Below, piece by piece: positions 24,216 to 36,321 of a DNA stretch of 64,000 bases. Each line of letters starts with the position of its first letter. Within the stretch, counting starts at the first letter, position 1. Origin of the DNA: Episyrphus balteatus (taxonomy: Eukaryota > Arthropoda > Insecta > Diptera > Syrphidae); contig NC_079136.1 of NCBI RefSeq assembly GCF_945859705.1, positions 52,590,094 through 52,654,093 on the forward strand, read 5' to 3'. The position numbers and the translations under genes are program-made. The notes beneath the pieces are model-generated. The model was not told the origin of the DNA. It made no database searches and was given only the letters and a program-made list of their open reading frames with translations.

Positions 24216-26889
24216 CAATGGTCGGAAAAAGTATTTTGACAAAATGAACATTTTTCTTATTGATGAGAATAATCTGTAACGGTTAAACATAAAATAAGGA
24301 AGTTGACGGTTATTTAATAAGTATTTTATGGTGAATCTCACGATGGTCAATTTCAGTCAAATAGTTGTCATTATGCTTCGAGGCTGCATTTTTTGTATAA
24401 AAAGTGCTAATTTTTTAGGGAAAAAAGTATTTTGACAAACGTTCTTTTTCAATATTGGTAAGGAAAGGTAATGCATTTTACATGTTTCAAGCACGTATAA
24501 AACTGAGAGACTTGTTAAGGCTCCGATTTGTAAAAAAGTGGGCAAAACGGCGAAACTTTACATTGAAATTAGTGCATCTTCTGTTGCAAGTCATAATTTT
24601 GGTGTGTCTGTTAAAAAATTTGTGGAGAACTGAATTTATCACGGGAAACTAAAAATTACCAAATATAAAAACACTAAAATAAAATTATACAATTATACTA
24701 TTCAAAATTTACCATAAATGGACAAAAAATGAAAAAAATGCATTAAAAAAAATTAGAAGCATTTTGAATAATTGACTTTAAATCTTGGATTGACAGTGGC
24801 GTATCCAGAAAAAAATTTTGAGGGGTTTGGAAAATTTTACAAACAATTTTTAGAGGGTTAATTAACCTATACGTAAAATTTTTGAAATCACTTTTCAATT
24901 TTACGTGAAATGAAATATCATATTCTTCATTTCGATCGATTTCGAAAACTTCGAAATTGTTTCGATCTGTCAAAACTGAAAGATCATCCATTTTAATTTT
25001 ATTTCTAAAGTCAAATTACTGCGGCTTTGAACATGGATGTAATTTTATTGGCAATTTTAATGGAAAAAATGCAAAATTTAAAAGAAAAAAATTAAATATG
25101 TAAGTGAAATGCAGAGTATGGGCGATATAATTGCAAATTTCAAATGAAAAATGAATTAGGTTAAGTTAGATTCATTGAAAAAGGTACCAAATTCACGAAC
25201 AGAAACAAAGTGAATTGAATTCCATCAGAAAATCTAAATGAGTGAAAAATGCAGAAGACCTAATTTTAATTTCGGGAAGTGAATGCGCGAAAGTGAAATG
25301 CTGAACCTGAAAGTTTCAAAAACTTGTTTTCAATGAAATTCTTTTTTATGTTTAATCCGAAATATATATTTTGTGCTACTTTTTTAATACAAATCAAAAG
25401 CGCAACCATTAATCATGTTGACCACTAACATTTTGGAATTAAAAAAATATCTATTTCTATGTCTATATTTGAGAAAAATATTATTTTTGAAAAAAAAAGT
25501 AAATATCCTTAAGACTATAAAATACGGAGTTTTGAGGTTGCATAAGCAATTTTGCAAAATTTAACGGTGATGTAATTCGACGTCAAAATTTTAAATTTAC
25601 GCCAATCTGCTAAGGCTCTTATTGAAACAAACACAAGCAACAGAATTTGGAGGGGGGGTTCGACCATCTGAGCTGCATTTAAATCTTAAAGATTTACGAA
25701 CAAGTTTCAGTTAATCATGTACATTATGATGAAACCAGCTAAATAATAACATGATCTTGAAGGCTTGGGGGGGGGGGGGGCTTTGGCCCCCTGAGCCCCC
25801 CCCTCAATACGCCACTGGGGATTGACTCCAAAAAGTCTGAATTTGGAAATGCCATTCTTTCAGCAAAATCTTTGTTAGCAAAAGTACCCTTTGCATTGAG
25901 CTCGAAGAAGATAATTTTACCATGTTTATGGGAAGATAATACAGTATTTATCTCATAAAGCAAAAATTGAAAAAAAAAAAACTGAATTATCAAAGGAGCA
26001 TATATTGGTATGCTTCTTTCATTCAAAAACAAAGTTTTATGGACCACATTCTCACAAATTTCCATCTCAATGATCCGGGAAACGTAAAGGAACTGTTGAA
26101 GCTCTGTAAAAATTTGGTCAAGTTTGTTCCAGAAGCGAAAAGCACAACAACATGTCGCTTTGAGAATTCAGTTTTTTTTTTCGATTTTTGTTTGAAGTAT
26201 TATCTTCCCATAAACATGATAAAATTATCTTCTTGGAGCTCAATGCAAAGGGTAATTTTGTTAACAAGTTTTTGCTGAAAGAATGGCATTTCCAAATTCA
26301 GACTTTTTGGAGTCAATCCCCGATTTAAAGTGGAATTCTTCGAAATGCGTCTATTTTTTTAGTGCATTTTCTTCGTTTTTTGTCCAATTAAATTAAATTT
26401 TGAATAGTATAATTGTATAATTATATTTTTGTGTTTTCATGTTTGGTAATTTTTAGTTTCCCGTGATAAATTCAGTTCTTCACAGATTTTTTAACAGACA
26501 CACCGAAATTATGACTTGCAACAGAAGATGCACTAATTTCAATGCTAAGTTCCTCCGTTTTGCCCAATTTTTTTTACAAATCGGGGCCTTAACATGTCTG
26601 TCAGTTTTATACGTTCTTGAAACACGTAATGCATTACCTTACCTTACCAACGTTGAAATAGAACGTTTGTCAAAATATTTTTTTCCCTCAAAAATTAGTA
26701 CTTTTTATACAAAAAATGCAGCCTCGAAGCATAATACCAACTATATGACTGACATTGACCATCATGAGATTCACCATAATGTACTTAATAAATAACCATC
26801 AACTTCCTTATTTTATGTTTAACCGTTACAGATTATTCTCATCAGTTAGAAAAATGTTCATTTTGTCAAAATACTTTTTCCGACTGTTG
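24216..26889. mobile_element. Tc1-like element with arms of about 730 bp (palindromic derivative)
   Basis: TA dinucleotides flank both ends (24214-24215 and 26890-26891). The ends read CAATGGTCGGAAAAAGTATT and, reverse-complemented on the right, CAACAGTCGGAAAAAGTATT. The left arm (24216-25988, minus a nested element) and the right arm (26164-26889) are inverted copies of about 730 bp at roughly 90-95% identity by eye, around a 175-bp loop. GGAAAAAGTATTTTGACAAA recurs about 197 bp inside each end, an IR/DR layout known from Tc1-like elements. Degenerate transposase traces fit: near 24510-24640 a V-K-A-P-I-C-K-K-V-G-K segment, and near 26220-26325 a HDKIIF-x-x-x-NA stretch followed by SQSP. No intact transposase remains. 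Confidence 0.85.
24794..25817. mobile_element. Nested hAT-like non-autonomous element
   Basis: A 1024-bp insertion with inverted ends CAGTGGCGTATCCAG / CTCAATACGCCACTG. It is flanked by TGGATTGA (24786-24793) and GGGATTGA (25818-25825), an 8-bp duplication with one mismatch. The right arm of the surrounding palindrome has the uninterrupted sequence at about 26314-26331, confirming the insertion site. CAGTGGCG-type ends and 8-bp duplications are usual for hAT elements. Near the right end there is a G14 run (25767-25780) followed by C-rich blocks. No transposase frame is present. Confidence 0.85.
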
Positions 26890-26891
26890 TA

Positions 26892-29800
26892 TATTTTAAC
26901 CTATAAGTAGGCAGAAATTTACTATGACGAATGATTATACTACACTGAGGGAAAGAACGTTACCTAATTAATGTTAACAAAAAAACTTTTATAAAACATC
27001 ATAAAGTTGAAACAATATTCAGTATTTCCTAGCTTTCAATGTAAAGTATAAAAGTTCAACAATTCAATCGATCTTAATCAATTGCTACGGAGTGTGTGTT
27101 AACTATTCTTCTGACGATATACACCAAATTTGAATGACAGCTTGTTTGAATGATAAAAACAAAACGGTTCTCAAGTCTTTCATAGATTTATATTATTTGG
27201 GGTCATGCAATATATCGGAGAACCATTATCCTGATTAAATAAAACAAGAAAAAAAACTAAAACTCAAATAAACAAAGGATTGTTTTTTAAATGTATATGT
27301 GGCTTTGCATTGGTAAGGCATTCATACCTACAGCTTTTTATATAGATAATGCAAAAAGGGATGTGATGTCTCCCTATCTAAACAGCTTATCATAAATGAT
27401 AAATTTGTATGATATTGTGTCACCATGGTTGTTGGACCAATATCAGAGTAACACCTATATACCATTCAGACAAATGAGAAAAGAGAACTTCATTCGTGCA
27501 TCCTCATCACAGTGTCAGTGTGTAGTGTGATTATGTTTAATGCATAAGACGATACATAAATTCGTATATGCATTGAAATGGTTTTGTATAATTTTCCGAT
27601 TTTCTCTCTTCGGTTTTTTGTAATATGAAAGAAATAAAATGTATGAAGGTTTCCTCCACACACACACCATACCATTTTATCCACTTTCACCCTACACATC
27701 ATGGTGCTTGCACTAACTTAACAAAGGCAAAATGTTTTATCTCGATATCTAAACCTATACTGAGTAGTGAGTATACAGCTGAACGCTTTGTTGAGTGAGA
27801 GTTGTTAATTTATGCATTGCAATGAATATTTATGCATTTTTGTTGTGTTGTGTGTATGTCGAGTCCTATAAAGTCCTTGTAGATACACAGATACTTTTGA
27901 AAATTTTTGATTCGAAAAGTCTATAACGATGCAGTTATTTATATAGATAGAGATGAACAACACTCTTGCCATGCTATCATTCTATGGCTCGTAGAGTGTA
28001 CTTTTTTTTATATAGGTATATAGAAACTCCATCATCATTTGCATGAAAGGATCATGAAAAGTGGGAACCTACACATTGTTAACATGTTCGAGGATTACTT
28101 TCCGGGAATTAGTATTTTCAGGAAAGTAGGTAGGTTGGTTTAGGTGGGTATAGAAAAAAAAAAAAACAGAAAATTAAAATCAGGTCATTCGATGAAATTC
28201 TTTAGAAGGATGTTATTTTCATGATTATCATTATACGAGGTAGAATTTCTTATAATTTTTTTTTTGCTGTGATGATGCATTAGTTTAATGAAAAAAAAAG
28301 AAAGAGTTGGGGTTTTTGTGTAGGAAGGTAATTTTTTTTTTTTTCGATAGAAACGAAAATAATATGTCTGAGTATCTTAATGTCTGCCCAGCTATGGTGA
28401 AGCATTTTTGATATTTTTTTTCTTGTGAAGGGGAAAAAGCTTTTTATGATAAAATGGCATTGAAAATATTCATATTTTATTTGATTTTAAATTCGCTCTT
28501 GAAGTGAAATAATATGGTTGTTAACAAAGTATGGTTGTAATTTATAAAATTTGAGATCGGGATTTTCATAATAAAATCAAAAGATATCTTGTTTAAATGT
28601 TTTAAATGTTTGCTACAAAAAGTAGCAAATTAACCATTTAAAGCAACCAAAAAAATATTACTGGAATCTGGAACGCATCCAAAAGGACAATGATAAAAGC
28701 CATACTCAACCGGAACTATGAATCACTCTATTAACCAACTCACCATTAAAGTAATTTTTAGTTTCTCTCATTTCTAAAGTTCTTTCCTAATAACCTTGCC
28801 TATCTTCAAAGTTAAAGTTACAACAACAGAAAAAAAAAACAAAAATTAACTTATGAAAAATAGTGTCAGCCAAATTAGGGAGTGCGGTCTAAAAGCTGTC
28901 TACTTTGTGTACCAAAACTTAATCCTAGCTAACGAAAAACGCGCACCGTTGCTGTCCCTTTTTCTACACAAACATTTTGGTGCATTAATTATCATTTGGC
29001 TAAGCCTTTTGTTCTATATTTTCTTCCTTGACCATTTTTGTGTGAGTCCCTAATGGTTGCGGTATGACAACAACAATAAACGATATTATTTTTTTTTTCT
29101 ATTTTGCAAAAGTCAAAACTAACGGAAAAGGTTGAATTCCAGGATGTTGGGGAGAACAACAGAATGCGCCAAAGAACAAAATACTCTCAAAAGTCCTTAA
29201 CTTTTTAGCTACCTACTTAAGGAAATGGCCATTAACTTAAAAATGGAAGAAAAAAAAAAAAAAGACTGGAAAAGGGGTGTTGTTGGCGTTGTCCTTTTTT
29301 TTTTATTTTTTTTTTTTAACTTTTTCATACTTCCGGAGAAAATTTATGAAATTTACAGAAGATACCCATTAAGTCTGCACCGGGTGAATATTATATATTT
29401 ATATATATATTTTTTTTTTCGTTAAAGGTCTTTGGCAAAAAGGATGCCCGGTGCATCTTTTTAGCTACCATCAGTCTTAGGAACAGTTTTGTGTAAAATA
29501 CATTATGGTGAACATAGGATTGTAGACCATTATCAGAGGCGGATTAAGTCTAAGAGAGCCTTAAGTATACTACAAAAATGCATACCTACACTATTTAAAA
29601 CTATAGTTTATAGATATTAAATTTCGATATCTTATTACTCAACTCCCATAAAATGAAAAATTTTATAGTTAGGTAATTAGAAAAAAAAAAAATGTATGGC
29701 GTATACGTAACATTTTTCTCAAAAAATTCTAATATGAACGTTTCTATCTTTAGTTGAAATTTTCATTCGCAATTAAAGCAGTGTTGGTACCAAGTAAAAA

Positions 29801-30830
29801 AAAAACTTAAAAATGACCTACAGACATTTTTTTTGGCAAGAAGATTGGTTTACTTCGTTAAAATTGGAATATTGTAACGATCTGGTGTTTGTACAAATCT
29901 TGTATACTAAAATTGTCTGTCAATTTTAAGCTCATAAAAGCTATTGCATTTTACGAAAAAAAAAAAAACTGTTTTTAATAAACTATACAATGGTTTTGAT
30001 CTCCAAATGATAAAATAAAAAATAAAACAAAAATATTTCTTTTTTTTAACACAACTACCAAAGCAAAGCTTCAAACTTTCATATTTTATACCCTTTTCCA
30101 ACAAAATTTTTAAACGATTTAAAAAAAATTGGGTGCAAAAGTCATGAATTTTTTTTTTTTTTTTATTTTTTGTTTAATGTTTGCATTTTAAATAAAACTT
30201 TTATTGAAAATATAAATATGTATTTTGCATTAAAGAAACATTTAAAAAAAAAAATTTACTCTAATGAAAAACTAAAACATTGCAAAATGTGTGCATTAAA
30301 TATTTTTTTTAATAGCTAGTCGTCGAATTCAATATTATAATTAAAATAGCGTATGCATTTTATTTGCATTAAAATTTTTCTTTTCAGTGCAAATATTTTT
30401 CATTTGCTATTATATTTTTGACAAATATTATTGTTGCAATAAAAAAAAAATTTTAATCTAATTTTTTCTGTTGCAATAAATATTTTTTTAATGCAATTTT
30501 TGTACAATTTTTTTAATTTGATCTTTTTACAACCCTGGTCACCACAAAGGTTTTTTAATGTATGACATTTATATACAATACAATAAACATTATAGTCTGA
30601 CTTTAGAATAGTTTTCATAATTTTTTTTTTTTTTTTCAAGGAAAAAGTAGTAGACACACTAAAAAAAAAACATTTTGTTTTCATCAACCATAGATAAGAT
30701 CTAAAGGCTATTAAGCAAAAGGCTCGAATCAAAAGATGAATGCATAAAATCTGTCTTAGGTAGAATATTTCAATTTACCAAATAATTTAAAAATTTTCTT
30801 TGAAGTGTAGATTTTGTCACACTTTTCGTA
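26892..30830. other. Non-coding DNA
   Basis: No gene supported. It holds many A and T homopolymers. 29695-29717 carries TATGGCGTATACGTAACATT, a copy of the dispersed motif also at position 11. 30120-30520 is nearly pure A/T with repeated GCAATAAA and TTTAATGCA stretches. Confidence 0.45.
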
Positions 30831-31371
30831 TACATTGTGTCCGGTAAAAAAGCCTGAAATGGCTGATAGCTAAACTTATGACAGTACTAAAACCAAATAG
30901 AAAAAAAGTTCTATCGCAACCAGTTTAGAAAATATTAGCTTTTTCTGTTCAGTGTATTTTAAATTTCATCATCTTACGTTTTCGTTCACCACAACCACGA
31001 ATGAATGAATTTTTTAAATTTTTTTTTATAATTTTCTACAATAATTGACTGAAATCATTAGCTTTTAAAAATTTTTATAGCTGTTGCAATTTTTCTTTGA
31101 AAAAATATTGAATTTCGTTTTTCGATGCAAAATGTAAAAAAAAAAATATATTATTTTATGAAATTTTTTTTTAAAAATATGCGCGTCCAAAGGGGATTGC
31201 AGAATGGTAATAGTTTTTATGAAATCTAGGGTTACTAGGAAGTTATTGGTACCAAAAAGCAAAAAAAAAGCCTATTAATTAAATAAATTTTTAACTGTAT
31301 AATTTAAGTTTTTTTCACATTGCTGCGACAAATGCATGGATTCCTTCTGTTTTTTTTGATCAGTCATATTT

Positions 31372-32197
31372 GAATCGTTTATTTCAGAAACAGCATAAGT
31401 CCACTTTTTCCAAAAATTTTTTTTTTGGAAATTTCTCATTTAGGTATGTATAGTTAGTTATTCATCTTCTGAAAAAAAAAATTAAGTATGTCAGACCCCC
31501 CAAAATACGAAAACTGAAAGAAAAGGGTTCAAAATATATGGATTTTTGACTGTTAAATACATGACTTTTTACCAGTTTTAAATTATTTTGGCAGCAATCT
31601 TGACACGCACCCCCTTTTGTTATATATTTACAAAAAGGTAAAGAATTACTCTATCTATATCTATTAAATTCATTAAAATTGTACTCAGGATTCAAAAGTT
31701 ATAGAGATTTCTGGTGGTGGCAGCATTTTTAACTCTTGAATAATATAATAAATAATAAATAATAATAAATAATAATAAATAATAAATAATATAATATAAT
31801 AATACCAGTTTTAAATTTTTTTGGCAAACATCATGACACGCAAGCCTTTAAGTTATACATCTATAAAAAGGTAAAGATACTCTATCTACTGCTATTTAAT
31901 TTATTAAAATCGAAAGTAGGGTTCAAAAACTATAGCTAAATAAAAACAAAAGTTTTACCACAAAAATTTCGTTTATTTCAGAAACGACATAAGTCCACCG
32001 ACTTTAAAGGCTTAAAAACCCGCAAAGACCTAAAAAAAGTTTATATTTTAAAGGTTTCTAAATGCATCTTAGGCTAGATTATAACTCGGCATACTCTAAA
32101 TTTGAAGTGTTGTGGAATTTTAAGTAAAAAACAGTTTTTTGTTGCTCCTGAAAAGTTTATGCTCATGGACTTATGTCGTTTCTGAAATAAACGATTC
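31372..32197. mobile_element. Nested 826-bp TIR element in the left arm
   Basis: The inverted ends are GAATCGTTTATTTCAGAAAC and its reverse complement, continuing through a CATAAGTCCA-type stretch. ATTT lies on both sides (31368-31371 and 32198-32201). The intact right arm of the palindrome shows the empty site, with a single ATTT. Internally the TIR sequence recurs as a direct copy at about 31969-31997. The superfamily is unclear and there is no coding capacity. Confidence 0.8.
31572..31935. repeat. Direct duplication of about 130 bp with AATAAT microsatellite between
   Basis: 31572-31703 and 31804-31935 share TACCAGTTTTAAAT, TTTGGCA, TGACACGCA, AAAAGGTAAAGA, CTCTATCTA and a final TTCAAAA-CTATAG. 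The spacing is about 232 bp. Between them, at 31741-31802, is an AATAAATAATAAT microsatellite. Both lie in the nested TIR element. Confidence 0.75.
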
Positions 32198-33437
32198 ATT
32201 TTACAATTCTTCTAATACATTACCATACAAAATTTTATAACCGTTTAATAGTGGCTAAAAAAAGTAATTTAGCTGTTTTTTTTTTTTTTTAATTCAAAAT
32301 AGAAAAAAATGATTTGTTTGCTAATTTGCCAAATATCAGTTAAAAGATAAAATAAAGATGGGATTATATTATAACTCTTAATAAAATTGCATCTAACAAA
32401 TATTGCATGTTTTTCGTATTCCAATAAGATTGGGAACTCAACATAAATTCGAAAACGTAGCAACATTTTTAATAAGGTTGAATTGGGCCAACGGGACCGA
32501 AAATCTCAATATTTCTTTAAAACGAGATCATTGATAAGTCAAAATTTAAAACAAGCTGTTCCGATGCATAATTGTATGCCCATGCTTAAACTGAGCAAAC
32601 AAATGTTTTTTTTCTACTTTGTATTTAAAAAAAAGTTAAGTTACTTTTTTATAGCCACTATTCAACGGTTATAACATATTTTGTATGGTAATGTATTGGA
32701 AGAATTATTTTAAAATATGACTGATAAAAAAACTGAAGGAATCCATGCATTTGTCGCAGCAAAGTGAAAAAACTTAAGATTATACATTTAAAATAATTTA
32801 TTTAATTAATAGGCTTTTTTTTTGCTTTTTGGTACCAATAACTTCCTAGTAACTCTAGATTTGATAAAAACTATTACCATTCTGCAATCACCTTTGGACG
32901 CGCATATTTTAAAAAAAGTTTTATACCACAGGTGTTTAAAATTTTTCATAAAATATTATATTTTTTTTTTTTACATTTTGCATGGAAAAACGAAATTCAA
33001 TATTTTTTCAAAGAAAAAGTGCAACAGCTTTAAAAATTTTTAAGTGCTTATGGTTTTAGTCAATAATTGTAGAAAATTATAAAAAAAAACGTAAGATGAT
33101 AAAATTTGAAATACACTGAACGAAAAAAAGCTAATATTTTCTAAACTGGTTGCGATAGAAATTTTTTTCTATTTGGTTTTAGTACTGTCATAAGTTTAGC
33201 TATCAGCCATTTCAGGCTTATCCATTTTTTACATGCCACCCTGTACAGTGTACATATTATATTGCTTCAAATCTCAAAGTCTTTATCACACTCTTGTTGG
33301 CCATAATTGTCTAACCTCTCAAGACTATAATTTTGAACAATTCCAATATCTATGCACAAAAAAAAAAGAGAAAAATCCTAAGTGCACAATTCTTACATGA
33401 AAACACTCAGCCATGAATACTTTATGACTTTTACAGT

Positions 33438-33723
33438 TTAAATTTCATTTTGTGTTCCCAACATTTCCCAATTTAATAGGTACAGGATCGGATTTGCATA
33501 TAAATATCGCCCTGTTTTTGAACCGGGTGAGTAATTTAAATAACAGTTTAATTGTTTTGTTTGAAAGTATTGATAGAATATCTTCCAATTTTGGAAGGCC
33601 ATTAAAAAAATACATTGGTGCATTCTTTAAAGCTCTTATAAGCAACTTTGAAGACGATTGGTAAAATTGGTTTACAATTCTTAGAAATTCTTTAGAACTT
33701 CTCGGAGCTTCAACAAGGGACAA
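33438..33723 (-). pseudogene. Unidentified open stretch, coding strand uncertain
   Basis: On the minus strand 92 codons are open, with normal amino-acid composition (starts MSLVEAPRSSKEFLRIVNQF). On the plus strand an overlapping frame (33452-33664) continues past one in-frame stop to about 33751, just before an AATAAA. Both predict amphipathic helical peptides. The plus version has a possible acceptor (CTTTTACAG) at about 33436. I recognise no family. It could be a decayed gene or retrocopy, or chance. Confidence 0.25.
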
Positions 33724-33751
33724 TGCTAGAGTTTTTAGTATCAGCTTTTAA

Positions 33752-35923
33752 TGAATAAAGTCTTGATAGAATTATTCAGCTGAGGTGAAAAGACATATAT
33801 AGTAATTGACTTCTAGTCAGTTTTCAGAATTTGCTTTGGTTTTGGCGCCCTTAAATTCCGCAATGTTTTTCCATTTCAGTTAACCGGCCATTTTAAAAAA
33901 TAAAGTAAAGGTTAAAATGTATACATAGACAAAATACATAAGAACCTTTTGGCCATTTAGCCCTGACACCATCATCATCGTCAACATCGTCATTGTCGTA
34001 GAATTGGCGTCGGTCTTCGTCGGTCGTCACCAAGAGGTCATCGTGCCATTGTTTCAAATATAAGAAAACGAAATGATTTTCTTGGCACTTTTGCCCTTTC
34101 TATTTCGTTTTTCCTTCTTCAATTCTCAATGTGCTTCGCTGGTGCTTCCCCTAATGGAACGGTTGATGATGGATATAAATATAAATGGTACCCTCTAAGA
34201 CCTAAGAACACCCGCCAAGCTCCAAGTCAAGTAAGCGATAGAAGCCCAACCAACAAACAAAACGACAAAAAAGAAAAAAAGATTAAATTGAAATTGGAAT
34301 GGAATCAGTGTCCTTCGCGCTGGCTACATCGTTAAGTCATTGTGGGAAGTGGCGATGATAGGTGGCTCTCAAATTTCATTGGCAAAGAATCAGATTCCAA
34401 CTGTCCTCGTGTAGCTTTTCAGAGTTCTGTGGGACGTCTCAGTGGATGCTGGTGATGGGTGTAAAATGGGGGCGGCTGATGTTCTGTTCAAGTAGAGTGC
34501 TGATGCTAGCTGGGCTTGCCATAAGCTCATCGGTTCGGAAAATGGAGAAATTACAATTTATTGCCAGTTGGGTTGTTTGGTCAGTGGTTTGGTTGCCGGT
34601 AGTTGATTTTGATATCGTTTTTGTCTTTGCTTTAAAATTGAAACAGCCCAAAGGCCTTACAAGGGTTTTTTGCCAACAAACCCTATACAACTCTCCAACC
34701 TCCATGCCTCCAAATCCAGTTCCATTGCCGATCTCTCTCCTCTATACAAGTCACTTAATTTTTTTTTTTACTGTTTTATTTTTTCTTATTATTTGTCGAG
34801 CAGTTTGTTCCTTTAGTTTGTATATTTTTCCCAGGGTTATTTTTCGAGAAATATATAAATAAATAAAAATTGAAAGCAGCTGCACGCACAGGATTCGATT
34901 CTGTTGAATATTGTCCTGAAGGCCGGTTTGCTTTTTTGTTCATTGTTGTCGTTGCTGATGTTGTTGTTGTTGTTGGGTAATAATTTCAATTTGTCGTTGG
35001 TAAATGGAAGGATTTTTTTTTTTTTATTATTTTTTTTTTGTTTTGTGAAAACCATGAATAAAGTTGCTTTGACTTTCAATTGGCAATTCGTGTGGAACAC
35101 GATAGGTATTATGGTGGCCCCTTCGAGAGTAAAAGGGAGTAAGTGGGTCATGAATATATTTTTTTCTTTTTTTATGTTTGCTTCTGTAAATGGATCTTGG
35201 TTATTTTTTATTTAATTCAATGAATTGGGAGTTAAGTGTGGTTAAGAAATAATAATAAAAAAAAAGAAGAAGCTATCGGTTGATTTAAGCACGGTCATTT
35301 ATATATTTACTTTCAAGCTAATGTATTGAAACGTTTAGGTCTTTTTTCGGTGTAAATTTATATTCAAAATAAACTTTTTATGGTTGTAAGATATTTGTTT
35401 TTTTAATTTTACTATCAATTCAAAAAACCTTAAAATATAAATTTCCCCTGAGGTGAAATAAATCAATTTTGAATATTTTCAGTTTGGGATTGAAGGTTAA
35501 ACCAAAACATTCAATAAAAAAACAATTTTAGCTTCTAAAAATAAATTCATGAATTCAAATCATTATTTTCGGAGTCATTGATTTTAAATCTTAAGACTTC
35601 AAAAAGAATTTAGAATTTAGGGATTTGTGGAGTCCAATGTGCTTTTTATTCGTGATTTCTTAATCAATTGGCTTAAAATATTTACTCTAAGAATTTTTAT
35701 ATTCAGTTGATTTCCATTTACATTGACGTCAAAATATGTCCATATTCAAGGCTAAATCGTTTACATTTAAAAAGAACCTGTTAAAATTTCGTTTTATTTC
35801 AATGAACATAAATTGAAATTCTGTTGTGTGTATCAACAAATCATAGTTTCATATAGAAACCTTAAGGCCTCGCCACAGAAGAATTTCATACACGTCACTC
35901 AAATCGTCCAACAAAGAAACCAA
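33752..35923. other. Non-coding DNA, including a GC-richer block 33950-34760
   Basis: 33965-34040 has GTC/CATC trinucleotides. 34090-34760 is of mixed composition. The longest open frame in the window (34362-34862, plus, 166 codons) lies here, but it has no domain, ends in a poly-T-derived Phe run and has a competing frame on the other strand, so I do not call it a gene. TGTTGTTGTTGTT occurs at 34955-34977. 35220-35900 is AT-rich. Confidence 0.4.
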
Positions 35924-35925
35924 TA

Positions 35926-36319
35926 GAGTCAGTTGGGGTAAGTGCGCGCACTTTTCACTTTAAGGCGAAATTGTGAAGATTCTGTAAGAGATATCAGCAT
36001 AATTTTTTTGATTAACCTATACTTTGGGAACACGAAAACACAGAAAAAAAGTTTTTTAATTTAAATATTTCATATAATTAAAAACAAAAACCAAATGAAG
36101 TCGAAGTGCGCACTCTTTCCCCAAAGTCAGGGTAAGATCGCGCAAAATCTTGGGTAAGAGCGCGCACATAATTTTAATAGGAATCTTGATAGTTTACGGC
36201 AGCTAAATGTCTAACTAAGGGCTGATTTACTCATTTTTCGTTTTAGTTTTTTTTGGAAACAACTTGAGAAATAGCACTGCGCGCTCTTACCCACTGAGCG
36301 ATCTTACCCCAAATGACTC
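35926..36319. mobile_element. TA-flanked MITE (GAGTCANTTGGGGTAAG ends)
   Basis: A 394-bp element flanked by TA (35924-35925 and 36320-36321). The left end is GAGTCAGTTGGGGTAAGTGC; the right, reverse-complemented, is GAGTCATTTGGGGTAAGATC. GGGTAAG followed by GCGCGCAC or similar recurs inside (around 36130-36170 and inverted near 36285-36300). The TA duplication fits the Tc1/mariner superfamily. It is non-coding. Confidence 0.85.
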
Positions 36320-36321
36320 TA

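Larger units (their letters stand above)
30833..33243. mobile_element. Mariner-like element with long inverted arms (palindromic derivative)
   Basis: TA flanks both ends (30831-30832 and 33244-33245). The right end, read inward, is CAGGGTGGCATGTAAAAAAT and the left is CATTGTGTCCGGTAAAAAAG; both continue into GCCTGAAATGGCTGATAGC. Such CAGGGTG...TAAAAA ends with TA duplication are mariner-like. The right arm spans about 32595-33243. The left arm spans 30833-31371 and, after a nested insertion, 32202-32325. The mirrored frames with MLFGTNNFLVTLD in both arms are the same sequence in opposite orientation. No transposase was recognised in the 270-bp centre. Confidence 0.8.

Noticed and set aside
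34362..34862. Longest open frame (166 codons, plus strand)
   Set aside because: No recognisable domain, a Phe-rich tail from poly-T, an 88-codon frame on the opposite strand, and no splice or start context that supports a gene.
34885..34905. GGATTCGATTC as a tRNA T-arm
   Set aside because: No matching acceptor stem, D-arm or anticodon arm around it.
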